Of a stretch of 11,804 nt of DNA, positions 1 to 6,375 are shown one piece after another. The stretch covers positions 1 through 11,804 of the forward strand of contig JAZNIK010000081.1 in NCBI GenBank assembly GCA_045577495.1, given 5' to 3'. The stretch comes from UMGS1279 sp045577495 (lineage in GTDB: Bacteria; Bacillota; Clostridia; Oscillospirales; Acutalibacteraceae). Every line of letters begins with the position of its first letter. Position 1 is the stretch's first letter. The position numbers were made by a program, and so were the translations under genes. The notes beneath the pieces are model-generated. The model was given only the letters and a program-made list of their open reading frames with translations. It had not been told where the DNA came from and made no database searches.

Positions 1-251
1 AAAAGAGCATCAAGGTTTATGTAGGCAAAAAGACAAGTCAGGTAACAGGATATCAAATCCAATATTCTACCTCTAAGTCTTTTACCTCACCCAAGACCAA
101 AACAATCACAAAATACTCAACCACAAGCACAACCCTTACAAAACTCACTTCTAAAAAGACTTATTATGTAAGAGTACGCACCTATAAAACAGTAAGTGGA
201 GTTAAGTATTACTCAGGTTGGTCAACCTATAAATACACAAAAGCAAAATAA
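1..251 (+). CDS. C-terminal end of a fibronectin type III domain protein (partial)
   Basis: The reading frame is open from the left edge (first full codon at 3) to the TAA at 249-251, giving the last 82 residues of a larger protein. The visible part is one fibronectin type III (Fn3) beta-sandwich: it contains GYQIQYSTSKSF, a Thr/Ser/Lys-rich strand region, then KTYYVRVRTYK and YYSGWSTYKY. The Y-Y-V-R-V-R-T-Y strand and the terminal SGWS are typical of Fn3 repeats at the C-terminus of secreted clostridial surface proteins, usually following an enzymatic or leucine-rich-repeat region that lies outside this window. The protein ends directly after the Fn3 domain, with no LPXTG sorting signal or membrane segment. 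It is therefore probably secreted or held by another part of the protein. The full function cannot be judged from this fragment. Confidence 0.82.
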   Translation, partial: KSIKVYVGKKTSQVTGYQIQYSTSKSFTSPKTKTITKYSTTSTTLTKLTSKKTYYVRVRTYKTVSGVKYYSGWSTYKYTKAK

Positions 252-258
252 TAAAAAA

Positions 259-282
259 GCGGCGGTGAGAAATCACCGCCGC
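259..282. terminator. Bidirectional intrinsic terminator between convergent genes
   Basis: A perfect 10-bp GC-rich stem (259-268 with 273-282) closes a GAAA tetraloop. It starts 7 nt after the stop of the Fn3 gene and lies about 70 nt beyond the stop of the minus-strand gene. On the plus strand the stem is followed by a weak T-rich run (GTATTTTAT). On the minus strand it is followed by six Ts (complement of 253-258), so it looks at least as good for the minus-strand gene. Serving both convergent genes is inferred from position and flanks. Confidence 0.85.
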
Positions 283-353
283 GTATTTTATGCAATAAAC
301 CCGTAGAGGGTGACGCCCACAACATCCCGAAAATAGCCACAACCAAAAAAATT

Positions 354-1106
354 TTATAAAAGATAATACAAATCATCTATCCATACACCATCAAAAAGGG
401 CGATTTCATACAGGTTGGCGCAACTCTTAATAATATCTTTGTTATTATAATAATCCGCATAGCTTAACTCTATGTTGGATATTTTTTTTAGTAAAAAATA
501 GTTTTGGTCATTTATATCCGCCAAAAACTTATTAACCACAAGCGCCATTAAATAGGCTTGATATTCAAGAAACTCTGTATCGGGGTTGGTTTTCATAGAT
601 AATAAATTTATCACAGAGCCAGAAAAAAGCTTTGCGCTTTTATTTTCATCATTTATAAGTTGTTTACCCACGGGTGATGGTATTCCGTAGGGCGTTTTTG
701 CAACAATTCCGCCCACATAATTTATTATTTGCGATAAAGCATCATTTGAAAGCTCGAGAATATAATCAATTTTTATTTCTAAAAAATCAGAAAAATCATT
801 TATATTTTTACAGTTAGTAAAAAGAATACTGCTGTTTTTTACGGAATTTAATGGTATAACAGAAATATTAAAACTTCTTGTTTTAGGTAAAAGTTTTAAT
901 AAAAAACAAACAGGAAGTTCCGAAGTTTTTATAATAAAAATCGTTTGATTTGTTGTGTAGTAAGGAATATTTGAATAATTTTGTTTTGCCACAGAATTAT
1001 CATTTGTCTTGCTTGGAAACATAGCAAAGCAGAGCACAACTGAAAAAATAATTAAGCAAATAAGAAGACTTGCAAAAAAAGATTTAATGTTTTTAAAGTT
1101 TATCAT
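354..1106 (-). CDS. Membrane-anchored, degenerate LytR-CpsA-Psr (LCP)-like protein
   Basis: The 250-residue protein has a short basic start and one hydrophobic segment (about residues 9-30), then a soluble part expected outside the membrane. The order of elements resembles the LCP fold, whose members attach polyprenyl-linked glycopolymers to peptidoglycan: a strand region at 78-88 (FNISVIPLNS, where LCP enzymes have SIPRDT), LEIKIDYILELSNDALSQI (109-127), NYVGGIVAKTP (129-139, like the VDxxGG-V segment), and GKQLINDENKSAKL (147-160, like the G-x-L-x-G-x-x-A-L segment). The conserved Arg-Asp of SIPRDT is replaced by Leu-Asn, and the later Arg-rich motif is absent, so catalytic activity is doubtful. 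The start fits an AAGGAG ribosome-binding site about 11 nt upstream. It is divergent from the CpsC/D/B genes, which supports a role in surface polysaccharide handling. The LCP assignment is by motif order only and is moderate; the protein is otherwise unrecognised. Confidence 0.6.
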   Translation of the reverse strand: MINFKNIKSFFASLLICLIIFSVVLCFAMFPSKTNDNSVAKQNYSNIPYYTTNQTIFIIKTSELPVCFLLKLLPKTRSFNISVIPLNSVKNSSILFTNCKNINDFSDFLEIKIDYILELSNDALSQIINYVGGIVAKTPYGIPSPVGKQLINDENKSAKLFSGSVINLLSMKTNPDTEFLEYQAYLMALVVNKFLADINDQNYFLLKKISNIELSYADYYNNKDIIKSCANLYEIALFDGVWIDDLYYLL

Positions 1107-1186
1107 AACAAACAGTTCTCCTTACTATAGTTTTAAATAAAAGCAAAAATTTTATACTAAAAACAGCAAGAATAATAAAAAACATC

Positions 1187-1215
1187 TTGAAAGACGGGTG
1201 ATAATATAGTATAAT
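1187..1215 (+). promoter_or_regulatory. Promoter of the polysaccharide kinase/phosphatase cluster
   Basis: TTGAAA (1187-1192) and TATAAT (1210-1215) are separated by 17 bp, a near-consensus sigma-A-type promoter. Transcription would start near 1222, leaving a 5' leader of roughly 37 nt before the ATG at 1259, whose GGAGG (1245-1249) sits 9 nt upstream. The rest of the 152-bp divergent gap (1107-1258) is AT-rich. It must also hold the promoter of the minus-strand gene, for which I see no strong candidate. Confidence 0.75.
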
Positions 1216-1258
1216 ATCTTGTGTATTGTTTAATATTCTGTAATGGAGGAGTTTTATA

Positions 1259-1966
1259 ATGACAGAGTTTACAATAGCCTCGCTTATCGCTATTTTTCGC
1301 AAATGTGTGCTTTATATGGTTATAGTGGCAATCATCCTTGGAGTTGGTGCGTATGCCTTTTGCACCTATGTTGCAACCCCAACATATCAAACCACCGTTT
1401 CGTTTGTTGCAACCAACAAAGGTTTTGGTGATACACAGTTTGACACAACCTCTAAAATCAGCAGCGCAGATATTGCCGCATCCTTGGCTATGCTTAATAC
1501 ATATGCCGCTGTGCTTAAAACAGGCGGACTTTACGAGCAGGTTGCAAATAATTGCGGACTTTCTTATACCGCTAGAGAAATCGCTTCAATGGTTGGCATT
1601 CAAGCCCGTACAGATGACTCACTTTTTATCGATGTTAGGGTTGTTTCCCCAAGTCCTGCACATTCGGTAAAAATAGCAAACACCATACTTGATATTGGTG
1701 GAGATTATGTTGTTGATATGATTCCTAACGCTTATTTAAAAGGCGTTGAGTATAGCAAATCGGCATCAAAAAACTATCCTAACACTCCATTTACAATTTT
1801 AATGTGTTCATTTTTTGGCGCTGTTTTTGTTTATGTTGCCGCTATGATTATTAACGCTATGGACAAAACCATCAAGGGTGAAAAGGATTTCAACAACAAT
1901 TATGATATCCCAATTCTTGGTAATATTCCTAACTTTAAGGTTGCAGCAAGGGAGGAGAAAAAATAA
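1259..1966 (+). CDS. Wzz/CpsC-type polysaccharide co-polymerase and kinase adaptor
   Basis: The protein has 235 residues with the classic chain-length-determinant topology: transmembrane segment 1 at about 17-39, an extracytoplasmic domain of about 140 residues, and transmembrane segment 2 at about 178-198. A proline pair (P174, P177) sits just before TM2, as is usual in the Wzz family. A short cytoplasmic tail ends in DIPILGNIPNF plus charged residues. In Gram-positive systems (CpsC, CapA, YwqC) this tail contacts and activates a separate BY-kinase, and the protein helps set exopolysaccharide or capsule chain length. The start has a GGAGG 9 nt upstream. The stop codon shares one base with the kinase start (TAATG), as expected for a coupled pair. 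The length is normal for the split form, which lacks a fused kinase domain. Confidence 0.9.
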   Translation: MTEFTIASLIAIFRKCVLYMVIVAIILGVGAYAFCTYVATPTYQTTVSFVATNKGFGDTQFDTTSKISSADIAASLAMLNTYAAVLKTGGLYEQVANNCGLSYTAREIASMVGIQARTDDSLFIDVRVVSPSPAHSVKIANTILDIGGDYVVDMIPNAYLKGVEYSKSASKNYPNTPFTILMCSFFGAVFVYVAAMIINAMDKTIKGEKDFNNNYDIPILGNIPNFKVAAREEKK

Positions 1967-2688
1967 TGAAATACAGTTATAGTGATTATGGCTATGGATA
2001 TAAAACCTCCTATGAAGATAGAGTTGCAGACCCATCGGCAAAAACCGTTCCTTTTGCGGTTGTAGAGGCATATAAAGCAATTCGTACAAATATTATGTTT
2101 TTGCTTTCTAACAGTCGTAGCCGAACCTTTGAAATTTCAAGCTCACTTCCGGGCGAGGGTAAATCTTCTTGTGCGGTTAACCTTGCAATTGCATTTTCAC
2201 AGTTAGGTCATAAGATTTTGCTTATCGATGCTGACCTTCGTAAACCTTCTGTTTACCGTAAATTAAGATTACAAAACACAAAGGGTTTAAGCTCGGTGTT
2301 GGTTGGATTTTGTGAGCTTTCAGAAGCGGTTGCTCACGTTAACCCAAATTTTGATGTTTTGGTATCGGGTCCAACTCCACCAAACCCATCAGAGCTTTTA
2401 GGCTCTGATGCTATGACCCAGTTGCTTGAGTCGGTTAAAGACCAATATGATTATGTTATTATCGATACTCCCCCCGTTAATGTTGTTTCAGACGCTATCG
2501 TTTTAGCACCTAAAACCGAGGGCATTGTTATGGTTGTTCAAGACCGCTCCACAACCCACGACCAGTTTAGCAAGGCGGTTTCATCTCTTAGCTTTGCAAA
2601 CGCACGTTTGTTAGGAGTTGTAATGAATAGCAGTGCCGATAATAGCGCAAAATATTATCCTTCTAAATCACATAGGTATCAGTATTAA
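1966..2688 (+). CDS. CpsD/CapB-family tyrosine-protein kinase (BY-kinase)
   Basis: This 240-residue cytoplasmic autokinase works with the membrane adaptor encoded just upstream. The Walker A is SSLPGEGKSS (59-68, K66 binding phosphate), the Walker A' is ILLIDADLRKP (84-94), and the Walker B is VIIDTPP (164-170). GPTPPNPSELL (135-145) is a family signature. EAYKAIRTN (34-42) matches the EX2RX2R oligomerisation helix, with Lys37 in place of the first Arg. The C-terminus has the expected autophosphorylated Tyr cluster (Y230, Y231, Y238, Y240). Unusually, the N-terminus is also Tyr-rich, with Y3, Y5, Y8, Y10, Y12 and Y16 within 14 residues. Translation is coupled to the previous gene by TAATG, with a GGAGG-type site inside the end of that gene. 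ParA/MinD ATPases share the fold, but the Walker A' and Tyr tail favour a kinase. Confidence 0.93.
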   Translation: MKYSYSDYGYGYKTSYEDRVADPSAKTVPFAVVEAYKAIRTNIMFLLSNSRSRTFEISSSLPGEGKSSCAVNLAIAFSQLGHKILLIDADLRKPSVYRKLRLQNTKGLSSVLVGFCELSEAVAHVNPNFDVLVSGPTPPNPSELLGSDAMTQLLESVKDQYDYVIIDTPPVNVVSDAIVLAPKTEGIVMVVQDRSTTHDQFSKAVSSLSFANARLLGVVMNSSADNSAKYYPSKSHRYQY

Positions 2689-2690
2689 AT

Positions 2691-3404
2691 ATGTTTGCTG
2701 ATTTACACGCACATATTTTATTTGATATTGATGATGGTCCCGAAACAATAGAAGCGTCAATAGCTTTGCTTGAAAAAGCTGTTGAAGATGGTATCGATAG
2801 TATTATAGCGACCCCGCATTTTTACGCATCTATGCATAGTTTAGATGAGCGAGTAACTCTAGCCAACAAGCGTTTTGAGGCACTTAAAAAAGAAATAGCA
2901 AAAAGAAACATTCCGATAAAAGAATTTTTGTTGGGATATGAGGTTAGATATTTCAAAGGAATATCTAATACCGAAGAAATAAATAAGCTTTGCATAAATG
3001 GTTCAAGATATCTATTGCTTGAGCTTGGGCAAATCGCAATTACCGAAGATGTTATTGATGACATAATGGGTCTTATTTATTCGGGATATACAGTTATTTT
3101 TGCGCATCTTGAAAGATATACTAAAAGCCCCGGATTCAAAGAGCTTAAAAAAGTTATATCAGAGAATCATATTCCCGTTCAGGTAACGGCAGTTTCGTTT
3201 ATAGAAAAACCTTTTCAAAGGGCATCTTACCGCCTGCTCAAAGAAGGGCTTGTAACGTTTTTATCAAGTGATATGCATGATGCTCTTGTTCGCGCTCCAA
3301 TGATGACAGAGGCGGTGCGTGAAATCTCAAAACAAATAGAGCCGAGTGTTGCACAAGCACTTGTTAAAAACGGCAATGAATTTTTTAATAAAATAAAAGC
3401 ATAG
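2691..3404 (+). CDS. CpsB/CapC-family tyrosine-protein phosphatase (PHP domain)
   Basis: This 237-residue metal-dependent phosphatase of the polymerase-and-histidinol-phosphatase (PHP) fold is expected to dephosphorylate the Tyr tail of the kinase encoded upstream. Metal-binding motifs run in the family order: DLHAH (4-8), DDGP (14-17), ATPHF (40-44), GYE (82-84), AHLER (138-142) and SDMH (193-196). No metal ligand appears to be missing. Length fits CpsB and YwqE (about 240-255). The start lies 2 nt after the kinase stop, and no strong ribosome-binding site is visible, so translation probably depends on coupling to the kinase. It closes a adaptor-kinase-phosphatase cassette followed by a terminator. 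Confidence 0.93.
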   Translation: MFADLHAHILFDIDDGPETIEASIALLEKAVEDGIDSIIATPHFYASMHSLDERVTLANKRFEALKKEIAKRNIPIKEFLLGYEVRYFKGISNTEEINKLCINGSRYLLLELGQIAITEDVIDDIMGLIYSGYTVIFAHLERYTKSPGFKELKKVISENHIPVQVTAVSFIEKPFQRASYRLLKEGLVTFLSSDMHDALVRAPMMTEAVREISKQIEPSVAQALVKNGNEFFNKIKA

Positions 3405-3412
3405 TTGTTAGT

Positions 3413-3450
3413 CAATCAAACCCCCGTGTTATATCATGGGGGTTTGATTG
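3413..3450 (+). terminator. Terminator-like stem-loop after the phosphatase gene
   Basis: A 16-bp stem (3413-3428 with 3435-3450, one G-T wobble) closes a 6-nt loop. It contains a run of five C-G pairs and begins 9 nt after the stop codon. The downstream T run is poor (TTGAAAGTT), so efficiency is uncertain. Position between the cluster and a new promoter region supports termination. Confidence 0.65.
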
Positions 3451-3466
3451 TTGAAAGTTAAATAAT

Positions 3467-3512
3467 TATGCAAAATATATGCATATAATCGAATATTTAT
3501 GCATATCATTCA
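3467..3512 (+). promoter_or_regulatory. Candidate distal ArgR/AhrC operator region upstream of argG
   Basis: This stretch holds an inverted pair TATGCA (3467-3472) and TGCATA (3480-3485), a third TGCATA exactly 20 bp later (3500-3505), and ATTCA at 3508-3512. Positions 3488-3505 match the ARG-box consensus WNTGAATWWWWATTCANW with two mismatches. The same TGCATA half-site recurs in the better box inside the argG promoter. Binding by an ArgR/AhrC protein is inferred. The rest of the 278-bp gap (3405-3682) is AT-rich; a weak second promoter may lie at TTGCTT (3539-3544) and TATATA (3562-3567), 17 bp apart. Confidence 0.45.
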
Positions 3513-3612
3513 AACTCATAGTCAAAATACACAAAAACTTGCTTTATTCGGTTTGAAAGGCTATATAAAGTGGAATTTTATCAAAAAATGATATAGTTTT
3601 TTAAAAAAACGC

Positions 3613-3641
3613 TTGACAAATAATGAATAATAATGCATAAT
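3613..3641 (+). promoter_or_regulatory. argG operon promoter
   Basis: A consensus -35 TTGACA (3613-3618) and a -10 CATAAT (3636-3641) are 17 bp apart. Transcription would start near 3648, giving a leader of about 35 nt, too short for a T-box or attenuator. The ARG box lies between and over these elements, so repressor binding would block RNA polymerase directly. This is the only strong promoter seen for the whole arg operon. Confidence 0.75.
3622..3639 (+). promoter_or_regulatory. ARG box (ArgR/AhrC operator) in the argG promoter
   Basis: AATGAATAATAATGCATA matches the 18-bp ARG-box consensus WNTGAATWWWWATTCANW at 17 positions; the only mismatch is G for T in the right half. It fills the spacer of the promoter and overlaps the -10. 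In Gram-positive bacteria such sites bind the arginine-responsive hexamer ArgR/AhrC. Repression of the operon by arginine is inferred from the site and its position. Confidence 0.72.
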
Positions 3642-3682
3642 TATACACGTGATTTAAATCTATTATTCGGAGGAAACAAAAA

Positions 3683-4918
3683 ATGAATAAAAAAGATATA
3701 AAAAAGGTTGTTTTAGCATATTCGGGAGGACTTGATACATCTATTATCATCCCTTGGCTTAAAGAGAACTACAATAACTGCGAAGTTGTTGCAGTTTCGG
3801 GCGATGTTGGTCAGGGTACTGAACTTGATGGTCTTGAAGAAAAGGCTATCGCCACAGGCGCATCAAAGCTTTATGTTTTAGACCTTAAAAAAGAGTATGT
3901 TGAGGAGTATATCTGGCCTTGCCTTAAAGCAGGCGCAGAGTATGAGCAGTATTTGCTTGGTACCTCACACGCTCGTCCTTGTATTGCAAAGGGTCTTGCA
4001 GAAATTGCAATCAAAGAGGGAGCAGACGCTATTTGTCATGGTTGCACAGGCAAGGGTAACGACCAGGTTCGTTTTGAGCTTACCTTAAAGGCATTCGCTC
4101 CAGAGATGGAAATTATTGCTCCTTGGAGAGAGTGGGATATCAAATCAAGAGAGGAAGAGATTGAGTACGCTGAGGCACACAATATTCCTCTTAAAATAAA
4201 TAGAGAAACCAACTATTCAAAGGATAAGAACGTTTGGCACCTTTCTCACGAGGGTCTTGATTTGGAGGACCCCGCAAACGAGCCACTTTACAATAAAGAA
4301 GGCTTTTTAGAGATGGGCGTTTCTCCCGAACAGGCTCCCGACGCACCTACATATCTTAATATTCATTTTGAAAAGGGTGTTCCTACTGCTATTGATGGCG
4401 TAGAGATGGATGGTCTTGCAATCGTAGAAAAACTTAACGAGCTTGGCGGGGCAAACGGCGTAGGTCTTTTGGATATCGTTGAGAATAGACTTGTAGGTAT
4501 GAAATCAAGAGGCGTTTATGAAACTCCCGGTGGTGCAATTCTTTACAAGGCACACGAGATTTTAGAGATGATTACTCTTGATAGAGAGACCTCGCACTAT
4601 AAAAAGCTAGTTGCTCAAAAGTTTGGCGAGCTTGTTTATAACGGACTTTGGTTCACACCGCTTAGAGAGGCTCTTTCCGCCTTTGTTGATGAAACACAAA
4701 AAACCGTTACAGGTGATGTTAAAATCAAGCTTTACAAGGGCAATATCATCAATGCGGGTGTAACTTCACCTTATACTTTATATGATGAAAACGTTGCTTC
4801 CTTTGGTGATGATGGCGGCGCATACGACCAAAAGGATTCAGCAGGCTTTATCAATTTGTTTGGTCTTTCAATAAAGGTTAAGGCTTTGCTTGATAAACAA
4901 AGAGAAGAAAATAAATAA
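3683..4918 (+). CDS. argG: Argininosuccinate synthase
   Basis: This enzyme joins citrulline and aspartate using ATP, giving argininosuccinate, AMP and pyrophosphate, the seventh step of arginine synthesis. The 411-residue protein has the N-type ATP pyrophosphatase P-loop AYSGGLDTS (12-20), LGTSHARP (92-99) and GCTGKGNDQVRFE (120-132), all diagnostic of ArgG. Length agrees with the family (about 400). A GGAGG ribosome-binding site (3669-3673) lies 9 nt before the ATG. It is the first gene of the operon and directly follows the ARG-box promoter. The gap to argH is the largest in the operon (77 bp) and contains a stem-loop. No sign of damage. Confidence 0.98.
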   Translation: MNKKDIKKVVLAYSGGLDTSIIIPWLKENYNNCEVVAVSGDVGQGTELDGLEEKAIATGASKLYVLDLKKEYVEEYIWPCLKAGAEYEQYLLGTSHARPCIAKGLAEIAIKEGADAICHGCTGKGNDQVRFELTLKAFAPEMEIIAPWREWDIKSREEEIEYAEAHNIPLKINRETNYSKDKNVWHLSHEGLDLEDPANEPLYNKEGFLEMGVSPEQAPDAPTYLNIHFEKGVPTAIDGVEMDGLAIVEKLNELGGANGVGLLDIVENRLVGMKSRGVYETPGGAILYKAHEILEMITLDRETSHYKKLVAQKFGELVYNGLWFTPLREALSAFVDETQKTVTGDVKIKLYKGNIINAGVTSPYTLYDENVASFGDDGGAYDQKDSAGFINLFGLSIKVKALLDKQREENK

Positions 4919-4930
4919 TATTACACTAAA

Positions 4931-4968
4931 GGTGCGCAGATAATTTCATTTGATTTTGTCTGCGTGCC
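4931..4968 (+). other. Stem-loop in the argG-argH gap
   Basis: Arms 4931-4940 and 4959-4968 can form a 10-bp stem with two G-T wobbles and an 18-nt loop. A run of six Ts (4978-4983) begins only 9 nt after the stem, so it is not a canonical terminator. It could be a partial terminator, an RNA-processing site or a stability element that sets argG expression apart from the downstream genes. Function is inference. Confidence 0.4.
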
Positions 4969-4983
4969 GTAAAATTGTTTTTT

Positions 4984-4987
4984 GAGG
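4984..4987 (+). promoter_or_regulatory. Ribosome-binding site that fixes the argH start
   Basis: GAGG lies 8 nt before the ATG at 4996. An in-frame TTG at 4975 would add seven residues (MFFEVLI) but has no ribosome-binding site and departs from the usual ArgH N-terminus MEKMWAGRF, so 4996 is chosen. Confidence 0.7.
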
Positions 4988-4995
4988 TTTTAATT

Positions 4996-6375
4996 ATGGA
5001 AAAGATGTGGGCTGGCAGATTTCAAAAGGCTTTGGATAAAACGGCAGATGATTTTAATTCATCTATTCATTTTGATTTAAGAATGTTCAGGCAGGATATT
5101 AAGGGCTCAATGGCACATGCTTCAATGCTTGGCGCCAAAAATATCATTTCAAAAGAGGATAGCGAGCTTATCATCGATGAGCTTGGCAAAATTCTAAACG
5201 ATTTAGAAAATGGTAGTTTAGATTTTGATTTAAACTGCGAAGATATACATATGTTTATTGAGGCAGAACTAACCAAGCGTATTGGCGATGTGGGTAAGCG
5301 ACTTCATACTGCTCGTAGCCGTAATGACCAGGTAGCATTAGATATAAGAATGTATCTGCGTGACGAAACGAACGAGATTATATCACTTATTAAAAATCTG
5401 CTCAGCGTGCTAAAGGATAAGGCGGCAGAAAATGTTAAAACAATTATGCCGGGATACACCCACTTGCAAAGGGCGCAACCCATTTCTTTTGGGCATCATC
5501 TAATGGCATATGCTATGATGCTTGCTCGTGATATAGATAGACTTCGCGATGCGGTTGACAGAATGAATGTTTTGCCGCTTGGAAGCTGTGCTTTGGCGGG
5601 CACCACATACGATACCGACAGAAAGATGGTAGCAAACAAACTTGGTTTTAAGGATGTTTGCAAAAATAGTTTGGATGGCGTATCAGATAGAGATTTTTGC
5701 ATAGAACTTTTATCGGCATATGCAACCATTATGATGCATCTTTCAAGATTTTCTGAGGAGATTATCCTTTGGGCATCGCACGAGTTTAAGTTTATAGAAT
5801 TGGATGATTCTTTCACAACCGGTTCAAGCATAATGCCTCAAAAGAAAAACCCTGATATTGCCGAGCTTGTAAGGGGTAAAACGGGTAGAGTATATGGTGA
5901 CCTTATGGCTCTGCTTACCACCTTGAAGGGTTTGCCACTTGCCTATAATAAAGATATGCAGGAGGATAAAGAGGCAATTTTTGATGGTGTTGATACCGTT
6001 AAAAAGTGTCTTGAGGTTTTTACCCCAATGCTTGATTTGATTGTGGTAAAGAAGGAAAATATGTATGCGGCGGCAGAGGGTGGCTTTATCAACGCAACCG
6101 ACCTTGCAGACTATTTAGTTAAAAAGGGTATGCCATTTAGAGCGGCGTATAAAATTGTCGGTCAAATAGTAGCGTATTGTATTGATAACTCAAAGGTTTT
6201 ACAAAGTATGGAGTTAAAAGAGTACAAGCAGTTTAGCGAACTTTTTGATGATGAACTTTATAACGAAATATCGCTTGAAACCTGTGTAGAAAAAAGAATT
6301 TCCGAGGGCGGAACAGCTTTTGTGCAGGTTGAAAAACAGATTGATTATATAACGGAGTTTTTAAGTAATGATTAA
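4996..6375 (+). CDS. argH: Argininosuccinate lyase
   Basis: ArgH splits argininosuccinate into arginine and fumarate, the last step of the pathway. The 459-residue protein begins MEKMWAGRF, the usual opening of the family. It carries the three conserved regions of the fumarase/aspartase superfamily: HTARSRNDQ (104-112), GYTHLQRAQP (153-162, with the catalytic-region His157) and the signature GSSIMPQKKNPD (276-287), whose flexible loop carries the catalytic Ser. Length matches ArgH (about 460). The final 8 bases overlap the start of argC (ATGATTAA), so the two are translationally coupled. Delta-crystallins share these motifs but are irrelevant in bacteria. Confidence 0.98.
   Translation: MEKMWAGRFQKALDKTADDFNSSIHFDLRMFRQDIKGSMAHASMLGAKNIISKEDSELIIDELGKILNDLENGSLDFDLNCEDIHMFIEAELTKRIGDVGKRLHTARSRNDQVALDIRMYLRDETNEIISLIKNLLSVLKDKAAENVKTIMPGYTHLQRAQPISFGHHLMAYAMMLARDIDRLRDAVDRMNVLPLGSCALAGTTYDTDRKMVANKLGFKDVCKNSLDGVSDRDFCIELLSAYATIMMHLSRFSEEIILWASHEFKFIELDDSFTTGSSIMPQKKNPDIAELVRGKTGRVYGDLMALLTTLKGLPLAYNKDMQEDKEAIFDGVDTVKKCLEVFTPMLDLIVVKKENMYAAAEGGFINATDLADYLVKKGMPFRAAYKIVGQIVAYCIDNSKVLQSMELKEYKQFSELFDDELYNEISLETCVEKRISEGGTAFVQVEKQIDYITEFLSND

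Noticed and set aside
1157..1390. 77-codon minus-strand ORF with several cysteines across the CpsC promoter and start
   Set aside because: It runs antisense through the promoter and the first part of a well-supported gene, has no convincing ribosome-binding site, and its Cys/His content does not form a regular zinc motif.
3642..3682. Riboswitch, T-box or leader-peptide attenuator before argG
   Set aside because: The predicted leader is only about 35 nt and holds no stem-loop, T-box sequence or arginine-rich short ORF; the ARG box explains regulation better.
4975..4995. TTG start extending ArgH by seven residues
   Set aside because: The TTG lies in a T run without a ribosome-binding site, while GAGG at 4984 is well placed for the ATG at 4996 and the resulting N-terminus is typical of ArgH.
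5496..5831. 111-codon minus-strand ORF inside argH
   Set aside because: It is antisense to the catalytic region of ArgH, and nothing in its translation suggests a real protein.
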